Source of the DNA: Dermabacteraceae bacterium TAE3-ERU5
GTDB lineage: Bacteria; Actinomycetota; Actinomycetes; Actinomycetales; Dermabacteraceae
NCBI GenBank assembly: GCA_019218375.1
Contig: JAHUUK010000001.1
Span: forward strand, 124,001-188,000
Direction: 5' to 3'
DNA length: 64,000 nt
Shown here: one piece after another, positions 44,716-53,868 of the stretch
How the letters are laid out: every line of letters starts with the position of its first letter
Numbering within the stretch: the stretch's first letter is position 1
Program-made: the position numbers and the translations under genes
The notes under the pieces: model-generated
Database searches by the model: none
The model's input: the letters and a program-made list of their open reading frames with translations, nothing else
Told to the model about the DNA's origin: nothing

Positions 44716-47079
44716 ATGACGCGGAGCGCCGCGCCCGCCCTCCCCTCTTACACAGAGGAAGAGGAAGAACTAATCATCAGAAACAAGGACGGCATTCCGG
44801 TCGGGGTAAAACCGCGAAATAAGTGGACCCCGGCAAAGATCGCCCTCTGGGTGGCGATCAGCATCGTGGGTGCCATCGGCTGGACGATGCTGGCCGTGGT
44901 GCGCGGCGAGGAAGTGAACACGATCTGGTTCGTGGTCACGGCCGTCTGCACCTACGCCATCGCCTACCGCTTCTACGCGCTCTACATTCAGCGCACGATC
45001 ATGCGCCCCGATGATGCGAACGCCACCCCGGCGGAGCGCATCAATAACGGAAAAGACTTCGACCCGACCAACCGCGTGGTGCTTTACGGCCACCACTTCG
45101 CCGCCATCGCCGGTGCCGGCCCCCTGGTCGGCCCCGTGCTTGCGGCCCAGATGGGTTACCTGCCCGGCACGCTCTGGATCATTCTGGGCGTCTGCGTCGC
45201 CGGTGCGGTGCAGGACATGCTGGTGCTGTTCTTCTCCATGCGGCGCGGCGGCCGTTCCCTCGGCCAGATGGCGACCGACGAGATCGGCAAGATCGGCGGC
45301 ACCGTAGCGACCGTGGTTGTGCTGGTAATGCTGATGATCGTGCTGGCCGTGCTGGCCATGGTTTGCGTGAACGCCCTGGCAGAATCCCCCTGGGGCGTGT
45401 TCTCCGTAGGCATGACCATCCCGATTGCCGTAGGCATGGGCCTGTGGCTGCGTTACGTGCAGCCCGGCAAGATCACGCAGGTTTCGATTGCCGGTTTCGT
45501 CCTGCTGATGCTGGTCATCATTGCGGGCCGCTGGGTCGGCGAATCCGATTTCGGCCAGACCTACCTGCACGTTTCGCCCGAAACACTGGTGTGGGCCATG
45601 GTTATCTACGGTTTCCTGGCCGCCGTGCTGCCGGTGTGGGTGCTGCTTACCCCGCGTGACTACCTTTCCACCTTTATGAAGGTCGGCACCATCGTCGTGC
45701 TGGCTCTCGGTATCGTGCTGGTGCAGCCGCTCGCGGAAATGCCCGCCGTCACCGAGTTCGCGAGCAACACCGAAGGTCCCGTGTTCGCGGGCACCCTGTT
45801 CCCGTTCCTGTTCATCACCATCGCCTGCGGTGCCCTCTCCGGTATGCACGCCATGGTTTCTTCCGGCACCACCCCCAAGATGGTGCAGAAGGAAACCCAC
45901 GTGCGCATGATTGGTTACGGCGGCATGCTTATGGAATCGTTCGTGGCGATCATGGCGCTGGCGGCTGCGGTATCGCTCAACCCCGGCATCTACTTCGGTA
46001 TGAACACCCCGGCGGCTTCCATCGACACCCTGGCGGGCACCTCTGTTACGCAGACCGTCACCGACCGTGAAGAGATCACGGCAGTGGCAATGAAGAACCT
46101 GGGCGTGACCGACACGCACGGTGACAAGATCAGCGTGGTTTGGGAGTCCTGGGACGAAACGGGCGCACCGAAGGTGTTCACCGACGCCGAGGCCTACCGC
46201 CAGCTCGCTAACGACGTGGGCGAACCGTCCGTCGTTTCCCGTACCGGCGGCGCACCGACCCTGGCCGTAGGCATGGCCCACATCCTGCACCAGATCGGTG
46301 GCGGGCGCGCCATGATGGGCTTCTGGTATCACTTCGCCATCATGTTCGAGGCGCTGTTCATTCTGTCGGCGGTAGACGCGGTGACCCGCGTGGCCCGCTT
46401 CCAGGTATCCGACGCGCTGGGTAACCTGGTGCCGAAGTTCCGCGACCCCTCTTGGAAGGCCGGTGCCTGGCTGGCCACCGCCCTGGTGGTGGCTACCTGG
46501 GGTTCGCTGCTGATGATGGGTGTGACCGACCCGCGCGGCGGCATCAAGACCCTCTACCCGCTGTTCGGTATCGCCAACCAGTTGATCGCCGCCGTGGCGC
46601 TGCTGCTGGTGACCGTGATGGTGGTACGTAAGGGCTACGTGAAGTGGGTTTGGATCCCGCTGATCCCGTTCCTGTTCGATACGGCGGTTACGTTCACGGC
46701 TTCCTACCAGAAGATATTCTCGACCGACCCGCGTATCGGCTACTTCCAGCAGTGGCGTGACGCAAAGGCCCTGCTGCCGAACCTGACCGACCCGGCCGAA
46801 ATCGAGGTCACTAATGCGATCATCCGCAACACCCTGATCCAGGGCACGCTGTCGGTAGTGTTCGTGCTCGCGGTAGCGTTCGTGATCGGCGCGGCGGCGA
46901 TCCGGGTGTACCGCACCCTCGCCACCAAGGACGAAACGAATTCCGAGGATCCGTACCAGGAATCCAAGTTCTTCGCTCCGTCCGGGCTGTTCGCCACCAA
47001 GCTCGATAAGAAGCTGGAGGCGGAGTTCGCACAGGTGGGAGACCCCGACCTGGTGCCGGGGCTGAAGAAGTCGCACTAA
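44716..47079 (+). CDS. cstA: Carbon starvation protein CstA (pyruvate/peptide transporter)
   Basis: The start is the ATG at 44716 (MTRSAAPALPSY) with AAAGGAG 8 nt upstream. The 787-residue protein has about 16-18 membrane segments and CstA signatures: NNGKDFDPTNRVVLYGHHFAAIAGAGPLVGP in parts, PLWLLTPRDYLS-type WVLLTPRDYLSTF, ISSGTTPK-type VSSGTTPKMV and YPLFGIANQL. CstA proteins import pyruvate or peptides under carbon limitation. A ybdD gene follows, as in many bacteria. The 197 bp upstream contains no recognised regulator site. Confidence 0.95.
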   Translation: MTRSAAPALPSYTEEEEELIIRNKDGIPVGVKPRNKWTPAKIALWVAISIVGAIGWTMLAVVRGEEVNTIWFVVTAVCTYAIAYRFYALYIQRTIMRPDDANATPAERINNGKDFDPTNRVVLYGHHFAAIAGAGPLVGPVLAAQMGYLPGTLWIILGVCVAGAVQDMLVLFFSMRRGGRSLGQMATDEIGKIGGTVATVVVLVMLMIVLAVLAMVCVNALAESPWGVFSVGMTIPIAVGMGLWLRYVQPGKITQVSIAGFVLLMLVIIAGRWVGESDFGQTYLHVSPETLVWAMVIYGFLAAVLPVWVLLTPRDYLSTFMKVGTIVVLALGIVLVQPLAEMPAVTEFASNTEGPVFAGTLFPFLFITIACGALSGMHAMVSSGTTPKMVQKETHVRMIGYGGMLMESFVAIMALAAAVSLNPGIYFGMNTPAASIDTLAGTSVTQTVTDREEITAVAMKNLGVTDTHGDKISVVWESWDETGAPKVFTDAEAYRQLANDVGEPSVVSRTGGAPTLAVGMAHILHQIGGGRAMMGFWYHFAIMFEALFILSAVDAVTRVARFQVSDALGNLVPKFRDPSWKAGAWLATALVVATWGSLLMMGVTDPRGGIKTLYPLFGIANQLIAAVALLLVTVMVVRKGYVKWVWIPLIPFLFDTAVTFTASYQKIFSTDPRIGYFQQWRDAKALLPNLTDPAEIEVTNAIIRNTLIQGTLSVVFVLAVAFVIGAAAIRVYRTLATKDETNSEDPYQESKFFAPSGLFATKLDKKLEAEFAQVGDPDLVPGLKKSH

Positions 47080-47108
47080 CAGCCGCACCGAATCGAGTGC
47101 GCTAGATT

Positions 47109-47144
47109 GGGGCGGGGCACGGGGTTTTCCCGGTGCCCCGCCCC
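47109..47144. repeat. Very GC-rich inverted repeat between cstA and ybdD
   Basis: GGGGCGGGGCACGGGG (47109-47124) is matched by CCCGGTGCCCCGCCCC (47129-47144), nearly perfect 16-bp arms around TTTT. It lies 29 nt after the cstA stop and before ybdD. No T-run follows; it may partially terminate or protect cstA mRNA from 3' decay. The sequence TAGATTGG occurs on both sides. Confidence 0.7.
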
Positions 47145-47214
47145 TCACTGGGTAGATTGGCCGCACGCGGGAGCTTACCGCGCCGGTCCGACGTGTTTAC
47201 GAAAGGGCATTGCC

Positions 47215-47409
47215 GTGTGGCAGACGATTAGGGACAAAGCCCGTGAGGCCCGCGCGCTGTGGCGCGACTTCACCGGGGAGTCGGCCTACGAGCGTTATTT
47301 GGAACGGCACGCCCGCCACCATCCCGATCATCCGCCGATGAGCGAAAAAGAGTTCTGGCGGGCACGCGATACCTTCGACGAAGATAATTTTTCTACCGGC
47401 TGCTGCTAG
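47215..47409 (+). CDS. ybdD: YbdD/YjiX family protein (DUF466)
   Basis: From the GTG at 47215, with GAAAGGG upstream, the frame encodes 64 residues (MWQTIRDKAREARALWRDF opening), with HPDHPPMSEKEFWRAR and the terminal double Cys (STGCC) typical of YbdD. These small proteins are obligately paired with CstA-type transporters and are needed for their activity in enteric bacteria. A longer upstream frame is not supported. Confidence 0.92.
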   Translation: MWQTIRDKAREARALWRDFTGESAYERYLERHARHHPDHPPMSEKEFWRARDTFDEDNFSTGCC

Positions 47410-47436
47410 TGCCTTTTCCCCGCCGACGAGTAATCT

Positions 47437-48183
47437 GTGAATACTATGAATGACGCGCCTTCCTCCCGGTTTACGGAAATCCTCGAAACCGTCGGCCCTG
47501 AGATTGTTTCCGGTGAAAACGCTCCCGGCACCGCACTCACACTAGCGGGCATAGAGGAGCGTTTCTCCTGTTCACGCACCGTTGCAAGGGAGGTGCAGCG
47601 CAGGCTGGAAGGGCTTGGCCTGGTGCGTGCGCAGCGCCGTATCGGCCTGACGGTGCTCCCCCGCGAGGAATGGGCGGTGTTCGATCCGGCGATTATTCGC
47701 TGGCGGCTTTCCGGGCCGGACCGTGCCAGGCAGCTGGAGTCCCTGACGGCCTTGCGCTTGGCGATAGAGCCGCAGGCGGTATCTTCCGCCGCGCGTTTCG
47801 CCTCTAAGCAGCAGCGCCAGGAAATCCTGGATGCCGGGCTGCGTGTGGTGGCGCTCGGCGCGGAGGGATCGGGCGAAGAATTCATGCGGGCCGACATCGC
47901 CTTTCACACGATGATCCTGGCATACAGCGGCAACGAAATGTTTGCTGCGCTCAGCCCCGTGGTTGAGTCCGTGCTGACCTGGCGCACCGAGGTCGGCCTG
48001 ATGCCGCCGCACCCGGAGCCGCGCGCGATGGAGGACCATCGCCGCATCGCGGTAGAAATCTACCGGGGCAACCCCCAGGCCGCTGCCGCCGCTATGCGTG
48101 ACCTGGTGGATGAGGTGCAGGAGGCGTTCGCGGAGATAGATCCGAGCCTGCTGGGAAGCCCCGCAGAGATTCCCGCCGAATAG
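47437..48183 (+). CDS. GntR-family regulator with FCD domain
   Basis: The 248-residue protein has an N-terminal winged helix (LTLAGIEERFSCSRTVAREVQRRLEGLGLV) and a C-terminal FCD ligand-binding helical domain with RADIAFHTMIL, and the metal-binding type His pattern (MEDHRRIAVEIYRGN). FCD GntR regulators often answer to sugar acids. Candidates for control are cstA-ybdD next door, or gntP-gntK about 10 kb away; the sequence does not decide. It begins 27 bp after ybdD. Confidence 0.9.
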   Translation: MNTMNDAPSSRFTEILETVGPEIVSGENAPGTALTLAGIEERFSCSRTVAREVQRRLEGLGLVRAQRRIGLTVLPREEWAVFDPAIIRWRLSGPDRARQLESLTALRLAIEPQAVSSAARFASKQQRQEILDAGLRVVALGAEGSGEEFMRADIAFHTMILAYSGNEMFAALSPVVESVLTWRTEVGLMPPHPEPRAMEDHRRIAVEIYRGNPQAAAAAMRDLVDEVQEAFAEIDPSLLGSPAEIPAE

Positions 48184-48209
48184 GGCCGGTTAGCTGGCGC
48201 GAGAGTGGT

Positions 48210-49280
48210 TCAGCGGGATTCGACCCGTTGCCGCGTGGTCAGGTTTTCGCACAGCGGCGCGATCTGACCGCCGCTGATCGGGGCGGGAGGCACCCAAAAC
48301 GCTCCCTGCGCCTGACGGAACGGGAAAGTATCCGCGGGCAGGCGCTCCAGGCTAATCATGGGATCGCGCGGACCGTCCGCGCTGTCTTTCACCCGCAGCC
48401 CGTTCCAGGGCAATTCGGCCCTGAAAAGCCCCAGGTCCGTCAGTGCCCGCACGCGCCAGGTAATCGGCGGTTCCATCAGCGCGAACGCGGTCACGATCTC
48501 GGCTTTGCCGCCGGTTCCCGCCCGCATCGCTACCTCGCGCATGTTCGCTTCCAGCCACAGCAGCTTCGATACCGCGAGCACCCCGAAATAGTCGGGGGCG
48601 GCGTCGGGCGCGAGCAGGGTCGCATAGCGATCCGCCGTGTATTCCTCGGTTCTGGCCAGCGCGTGTTTCACATAGGGCACGGTCTTAGCGAGCGAGGTGA
48701 AGAACTGGTAGCGAAAACTCCTGTGTCCGGCCACCAGGTGTCCTATTTCGCGGGCGATAGCGAAACGGAACGCGGCGCAGTCCCCGCCCGGCCGGGAAAC
48801 TTCCAAAAGGTCGTTGTGCACGATGATGCTGTGCTGGGCAAGCAGCGTGTTAGAGGTGGACATCGGATTGTTTCCGGTGACCACGATCAGCGCCGGGGCG
48901 CTTTCCAACCCTGCCAGGCGCGCATAGTACTGGACATAGGACCAGGCCTCGGGGAACTGGTCGGGGGTGGCCGCGAACCCGGTGGCGCGTGCTTTCGCGG
49001 CCGCCACCATGCGCACGAACATGAGCACGAGCGGACCGAACAGGATCAGCAGGAAGATCCAGATGATGTCGTCAACATCCTCTTCGCTAAGCAAAAACAC
49101 GCCGGGGCCGTTTTCGATGACCAGGTAGATGACTACGCCCAGGATGAGCGCCGTGATGAACGTGCCCAGCCCGGAGGCGATCACGAGCGGGCGGTGCCAG
49201 CGGTAACGCAGTATGTTCTTTTCTGCGCGCGTGAAAGCGGCGGGCTGCTCCTGCTGCCCGTGCGGGGGCGTATGTGTCAT
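48210..49280 (-). CDS. M48-like membrane protein with degenerate HExxH motif
   Basis: The 356-residue protein has two membrane segments near the N-terminus (about residues 31-53 and 70-90), then an HtpX-like domain. The zinc motif region reads REIGHLVAGH rather than HEIGH, so the first His ligand is Arg. The second His and the downstream Glu-x-x-x-Ala-Asp element (EEYTADRYA) remain. Without the first His it may be an inactive protease homologue, or the metal site may differ. Neighbours are the GntR regulator (convergent) and the cydCD pair (upstream on the same strand, 24 bp). Confidence 0.75.
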   Translation of the reverse strand: MTHTPPHGQQEQPAAFTRAEKNILRYRWHRPLVIASGLGTFITALILGVVIYLVIENGPGVFLLSEEDVDDIIWIFLLILFGPLVLMFVRMVAAAKARATGFAATPDQFPEAWSYVQYYARLAGLESAPALIVVTGNNPMSTSNTLLAQHSIIVHNDLLEVSRPGGDCAAFRFAIAREIGHLVAGHRSFRYQFFTSLAKTVPYVKHALARTEEYTADRYATLLAPDAAPDYFGVLAVSKLLWLEANMREVAMRAGTGGKAEIVTAFALMEPPITWRVRALTDLGLFRAELPWNGLRVKDSADGPRDPMISLERLPADTFPFRQAQGAFWVPPAPISGGQIAPLCENLTTRQRVESR

Positions 49281-49304
49281 GTACGTCTTTCCTAGGCTTA
49301 CCTG

Positions 49305-51059
49305 TCAGCGCTGCAGCAGGGCGGCGAACGTGCCACCCGCTTCCGTTAGTGACTCAACGCTACCGTGTTCCACGATGCGGCCGGAATCCATCACGTAGAG
49401 GTGATCTACCCCGGAGAGCTGGCCGAGCCGGTGCGTGATCTCCACGACCGTCGCCTCGGGCAGGGTCGCGCGCAGGCTGCGGCGTACCTCTTCCGCCAGG
49501 GCATCGTCCAGGTGCGCGGTGGCCTCGTCCAGCACCAGCGCGCGGGGGCTGCGCAGCAGGGCGCGGGCGAGCGCGAGACGCTGGCGCTGGCCGCCGGAGA
49601 CGGATTCGCCGCCCTCCCCCACCAGGGTTTCCAGGCCGTTCGGCATGGCCCGCACTTCGTCGGCTATCCGCGCGATTTCGAGCACCCGCCACAGGTCTGC
49701 GTCGGTGGCGTCGGGGGCGGCGAGGCGCAGGTTCCCCGCCACCGTGTCGTTGAACAGGTGGGCGCGCTGGGGCAGGTATGCCACCGCTTCGCGCAGGGAG
49801 GTGACGTCCAGCGTGGCCGCGTCGGCACCGCCCACCGTGATGCGGCCGCTTTCCGGGTCCTCGAAACGCGCCCACAGGGTGGCCAGGGTGGATTTGCCGC
49901 AGCCGGTAGCGCCGACGAGGGCCGTCCAGGAAGCCGCGGGCACCTGGACGGTGACGTCCCTCAGCACCTCGTGCCTGGCACCGGTGCCGTCGGTGTAGCT
50001 GTAGCCGACTCCCTCTGCGGTGAGGGCGAGCGGGCCCGTCGGCACCGGGGCGCTGCCGCCTGCGGGGATAGGGGGTGCGTCGGTGATTTCGCGGAGCCTG
50101 CTCGCGGCAGCGAGGGAGGCGGTGAGGGCGGTAGAGAAGTCCTCCACCCCTTTGACGCTTTCCCAGCTGCGCATCGCGCCGCCGATGCAGGCGAGCAGGA
50201 CGGGCAGGCCGATCTGACCGGCGGCGTACTGGTTAGCGCCGAGCAGCGCGGTGGCGGCGATCAGGCCGAGCATGCCCGCCGTACCGAACATGGCGCGCAG
50301 CGCGAGCAGAGCACGGGAAGGCCGGGAGGCGCGCAGCAGGTCGGCGTTGAGCGAGTCGAGATCCTCGAGCATGGGCTTTTCGATGCCGTAGCCGACGATG
50401 TCGCGGTGGCCCTGCACGATGTCTTGCACACACGAGGTGATCGCGGAGCGGGCGCGCAGGGTAGGCCCGGCGTTGCCGCGCGCGAAACCGTACCCGGCCA
50501 GCGAGATCAGGGCGATTGCCGCCGCGTGCAGGGAGAGGGTGAGCAGGCCGAGCAGGGGCGCACCGAGCAGCCACATGGCGGCGCAGGTGAGGACCGGCAC
50601 GGCGGCGGCCGAGAGCGCGGGAACGATGGTGTGCGCGTAGAACACCTCGATCCGGTCGATATCGCGGGTGAGGCGGGCCAGCAGATCGCCAGAGCGGGCG
50701 CGGCGCGTCAGGGCGGGAGACTGCGGATAGAGCCGGGTGTAGGCGTAGCCGCGCAGCAGTTCCAGCGCCTTAAATGCGACGTAGTGACCGCTGAACTGTT
50801 CCAGGTAGCGCAGTCCCGCTTTCGCGAGGGCCAGGACGATCAGCACCAGGCAGATCAGCCAGAGGGGTTGGCCGCTGCCGCTGGCGGCATAACTGCCGAG
50901 CTGCCAGAGCGGATACATCAGCATGGCGATGCCGATCATTATGTTGCTGATGCGCGCGACGGCGGAGATCGCCAGGGGCTTTAGCACCGGGCGCGCCTGC
51001 CGCAGCAGCCAGGCGACCGTGCCGGTGGTGCCGGGGACATTAGCGGAACGGTTGTTCAC
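49305..51059 (-). CDS. cydC: CydC-like ABC exporter subunit
   Basis: The 584-residue protein has an N-terminal membrane domain with about six helices and a C-terminal ABC domain: Walker A LVGATGCGKSTLA, signature VSGGQRQRLALARAL, Walker B RALVLDEATAHLD. Pairing with a second half-transporter directly upstream (ATGA-type 4-bp overlap) and the sequence style match the CydDC thiol/heme exporter. CydDC exports cysteine and glutathione or supplies heme for cytochrome bd assembly; cydAB is not in this window. Confidence 0.88.
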   Translation of the reverse strand: MNNRSANVPGTTGTVAWLLRQARPVLKPLAISAVARISNIMIGIAMLMYPLWQLGSYAASGSGQPLWLICLVLIVLALAKAGLRYLEQFSGHYVAFKALELLRGYAYTRLYPQSPALTRRARSGDLLARLTRDIDRIEVFYAHTIVPALSAAAVPVLTCAAMWLLGAPLLGLLTLSLHAAAIALISLAGYGFARGNAGPTLRARSAITSCVQDIVQGHRDIVGYGIEKPMLEDLDSLNADLLRASRPSRALLALRAMFGTAGMLGLIAATALLGANQYAAGQIGLPVLLACIGGAMRSWESVKGVEDFSTALTASLAAASRLREITDAPPIPAGGSAPVPTGPLALTAEGVGYSYTDGTGARHEVLRDVTVQVPAASWTALVGATGCGKSTLATLWARFEDPESGRITVGGADAATLDVTSLREAVAYLPQRAHLFNDTVAGNLRLAAPDATDADLWRVLEIARIADEVRAMPNGLETLVGEGGESVSGGQRQRLALARALLRSPRALVLDEATAHLDDALAEEVRRSLRATLPEATVVEITHRLGQLSGVDHLYVMDSGRIVEHGSVESLTEAGGTFAALLQR

Positions 51060-52888
51060 TGCCGGGCCTCCTTTGCGCCTTCGGCAGCTGTTTGGAGCGT
51101 GCCGTTTTGCACCGTAACGGCGCGGGTGGCCCCGGGGAGCAGCCCGGCCCGGTGGGTCACCATGACGAGGGTGTATTCGGGGCCGAGGTTAGCCAGGGTG
51201 TCGGCTATCAGCTTCTCGGAGCGCAGATCCACGGCCGAAGTGGGTTCGTCCAGCAGCAGCAGGGTGCGTCCGCTGAGCAGGGCGCGGGCAAGCGCGATGC
51301 GCTGGGCCTGGCCTCCGGAGAGCCCGTAGCCGCGCTCCCCCACCCTGGTTTCCAGCCGGTCGGGCAATTCGCGGATGTCCGCTGCGACGTGCGCCTGTTC
51401 GAGGGCCCGCCACATGTCGGTTTCGCTGGCGGCGGGGTTTACCAGGCGCAGGTTGTGGGCGATGGTGCCGGTGAACAGCCAGGTTTTTTGGGTGACGACG
51501 GCGCTGGCGGCGCGGAGGTCGTTCAGGCTGGCTGGCTGGCCGTGCAGGCTGATGCTGCCGCTCGCGGGGGCGTTTTCGCCGGAGAGGATTTTCAACAGGG
51601 TGGTTTTGCCCTGCCCGGACGGGCCGGTGATGGCCAGGCGCTCGCCCCGGTGCAGTTGCAGGCTTACGCCTTTCAGCACGGCGCGGGGCGCTGGCTGCTT
51701 CGCTGCGGCTGCGGGGACTGCGGAGGCGGGCTTGCCGTGCTGGGCTGCTGCCTTGCCAGGGTGCCCGCCTTTTCCGGGGTGGCCGGGTTTGCCGGGGTGG
51801 CCGTGGCTGGCGGGGGCTGCCTGGGGCGCGTAGCTGAAGTGGATGTTTTCGAGGGTCAGCAGCGCGTCTTTTGCGGGGGTGCTGCCGGGAGCGGTTTGCG
51901 GGGCCGGGGCGGCGTCGGCGGTTTTCTTGCTGGCCAGGTAGCGGCGGGCGGCGCGTTCTGCCGCCATGCCGCCCATGCCGACGTAGAAGAATGCGCCCAT
52001 TTGGTCGATCGGATCTAGCAGGATGATGGAGAGCAGGATGAGCGCGGCGGCCTGGCCGAGGGTGATGGTGCCGTTGCCGTATTGGTGGATGGCGAGGGCG
52101 GTGGCGATGACGGTTATGAAGAGGGAGAACGTCAGGTCTACAACGAGGATGACGAGCTGGTTTCCAGCCAGGAGCTGCATGGTGCTGCGCCGGTTTTGTT
52201 CGCCCTGTTCTGCCAGGCGGGCACCGATGCGGGGCGCGGCTCCGATGAGTTGCAGGGTGTCCATGCCTTCGATCGCGTCGAGGTAGGCGGCGGCGAGCTG
52301 GCTGCGGCGCTGCCGGGAGCCGCTGGATACCTTGCGGAACATCTTCATGAACCCGCGCACCAGCAGGGGGATGCCGGGAATGGCGGCCGCGATGACGAGG
52401 GCGCTAAACGGGTTGATCCAGATGCCGATGTAGATGAGGACGATGACGGGCAGGGCGAGCGCGCCGATCGCCTGCGGCAGGAATCCCTGCCGGTAGGCGG
52501 CGATGCGTTCGACGCTTTCCGTCATGAGGGAAACCGTGGACCCGGTGCGGGCAGCAGGAGCCGGGTCGGTGGCGAGGCTGTGCGCGGCCAGGGTGGCACG
52601 ATGGCGGTTCTCGGAGACGGCGGCATTGCGCGCGCTATAGGCAGCACGCGCGGCTTGGGTGAGGGAGGCGAGTGCTAGGACAATAACGAATGCCCAAATT
52701 TCACCTTGCGTGGGCAATCCTCCAGATGCCGCCGTATTAATGACCGAAGCGACGATACCAACAAGCCAGAGCGCTGCAACAAGGGAAACGATGTTAATCG
52801 CAATAGCCAAAAAGTTACGCCGCTTGTCGGACTTGCCGTAGATACTGGGGGCGTTGGCCGGTAGTGGTGGCCCTACGGGACGCGGCAT
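51056..52888 (-). CDS. cydD: CydD-like ABC exporter subunit with His/Gly-rich linker
   Basis: The start is the ATG at 52886-52888 (MPRPVGPPLP), with TTGGAG upstream. About 610 residues: six membrane segments, then ABC domain with Walker A ITGPSGQGKTTLL, signature LSGGQAQRIALARALL and Walker B RTLLLLDEPTSAVD. Between membrane and ATPase parts (about residues 355-390) lies an insert with three HPGK units (GHPGKPGHPGKGGHPGK) plus further His, Lys and Ala, possibly metal- or heme-binding. cydC overlaps the 3' end by 4 bp. A membrane protein with Cys/His-rich N-terminus is divergent. Confidence 0.87.
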   Translation of the reverse strand: MPRPVGPPLPANAPSIYGKSDKRRNFLAIAINIVSLVAALWLVGIVASVINTAASGGLPTQGEIWAFVIVLALASLTQAARAAYSARNAAVSENRHRATLAAHSLATDPAPAARTGSTVSLMTESVERIAAYRQGFLPQAIGALALPVIVLIYIGIWINPFSALVIAAAIPGIPLLVRGFMKMFRKVSSGSRQRRSQLAAAYLDAIEGMDTLQLIGAAPRIGARLAEQGEQNRRSTMQLLAGNQLVILVVDLTFSLFITVIATALAIHQYGNGTITLGQAAALILLSIILLDPIDQMGAFFYVGMGGMAAERAARRYLASKKTADAAPAPQTAPGSTPAKDALLTLENIHFSYAPQAAPASHGHPGKPGHPGKGGHPGKAAAQHGKPASAVPAAAAKQPAPRAVLKGVSLQLHRGERLAITGPSGQGKTTLLKILSGENAPASGSISLHGQPASLNDLRAASAVVTQKTWLFTGTIAHNLRLVNPAASETDMWRALEQAHVAADIRELPDRLETRVGERGYGLSGGQAQRIALARALLSGRTLLLLDEPTSAVDLRSEKLIADTLANLGPEYTLVMVTHRAGLLPGATRAVTVQNGTLQTAAEGAKEARQ

Positions 52889-53012
52889 GAAAACTCCAAG
52901 CGGTAAGGGGTGACTAACCAACTATATCCACTTCGCCAGGGATCATATTTTTCTTGGGCACCTAGCCAGATGTAACCTTGAGATTGGCTTATTTACAGGG
53001 AGAATCGTAGAA

Positions 53013-53792
53013 GTGAGCGAAGAAAATACATCGTGCTGTGGTTCGCAAGGCTGCGATCACCAACACGGCCCTACCGGCGCCCAGATCGTTAAGGGTCTGA
53101 GCACCGGATTTGCTGTGCTTTCCCTGGTAACGCCGCTGGTGGCGTTGCTTTTGCTGCTGTTCGGGGCCACCCGCCCCGTCGGCTCCCTGGCCCTGCCGCT
53201 CGCGGGCGTGCTGATCGCCGCTCTGCACCTGCTCATCGGGGCGGGCGTGAACCGTTTCGTGCAGCGGGACGAACTGCGCTACGGCCTCAGCCCCGTCCCC
53301 GTGGTCGTGCGGGCGCTGCTGGACGAATCGGTGCGCGTCGGGATCGCCCTGGCTGCGGTCACCGTACTCACGGCGGCCCCCTATGCGGAGAAGCCCGAAA
53401 ACGTCGGCGCGTGGCTCGGCATTGGCGCGGCCCTCACCTGGGCGGTGCTCGCCACGGTGCAGTTCGTTAGCGCCACGAAACGTATGCGCACCCCGTCCGA
53501 CTGGTCGAAAGCGATCGTCGGCAACGTGCTCGCACAGAAGGTCACGCCCCGCCGCGTGATCGCCCTGCGCTTTATCGACCTGCTGGGCACACTCGCCTAT
53601 CAGCTGGGCGCGTGTATCCTGGCGGCACTTAGCCCCGTCATGTTTATGCCCTTAGCGGTACTGGCCATCGGCAGCGGCCTAAGCCGCGTAGTGTTGGCTG
53701 CAAAGCAGCCGCGCCAGCGCTCCACCAGCGCCTGGGTATACGCGGCACCCGCCGTCGGCGCGTTCACCCTCGCGCTTGCCCTGATCGTCTAA
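53013..53792 (+). CDS. Membrane protein with Cys/His-rich N-terminus
   Basis: From the GTG at 53013 the 259-residue protein opens with SCCGSQGCDHQH, a likely metal-binding motif, followed by about seven hydrophobic segments and a positively charged loop (KRMRTPSDWSK). I do not recognise the family. It is divergent from cydDC with 124 bp between. Its CC/C/HxH tail and the His-rich linker of CydD next to it may be related, but this is only suggested by proximity. Confidence 0.8.
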   Translation: MSEENTSCCGSQGCDHQHGPTGAQIVKGLSTGFAVLSLVTPLVALLLLLFGATRPVGSLALPLAGVLIAALHLLIGAGVNRFVQRDELRYGLSPVPVVVRALLDESVRVGIALAAVTVLTAAPYAEKPENVGAWLGIGAALTWAVLATVQFVSATKRMRTPSDWSKAIVGNVLAQKVTPRRVIALRFIDLLGTLAYQLGACILAALSPVMFMPLAVLAIGSGLSRVVLAAKQPRQRSTSAWVYAAPAVGAFTLALALIV

Positions 53793-53868
53793 ACGCCAGA
53801 CACGTTAAAGACCATCCGAAGCAAATGTTCCCGGCCCCACCCGGCGCGGGAACAAATAAGGAGACAGT

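Noticed and set aside
44770-47166. 798-codon reverse frame opposite cstA
   Set aside because: Shadow of cstA, His- and Gln-rich with no domain; cstA itself has an RBS and full family motifs.
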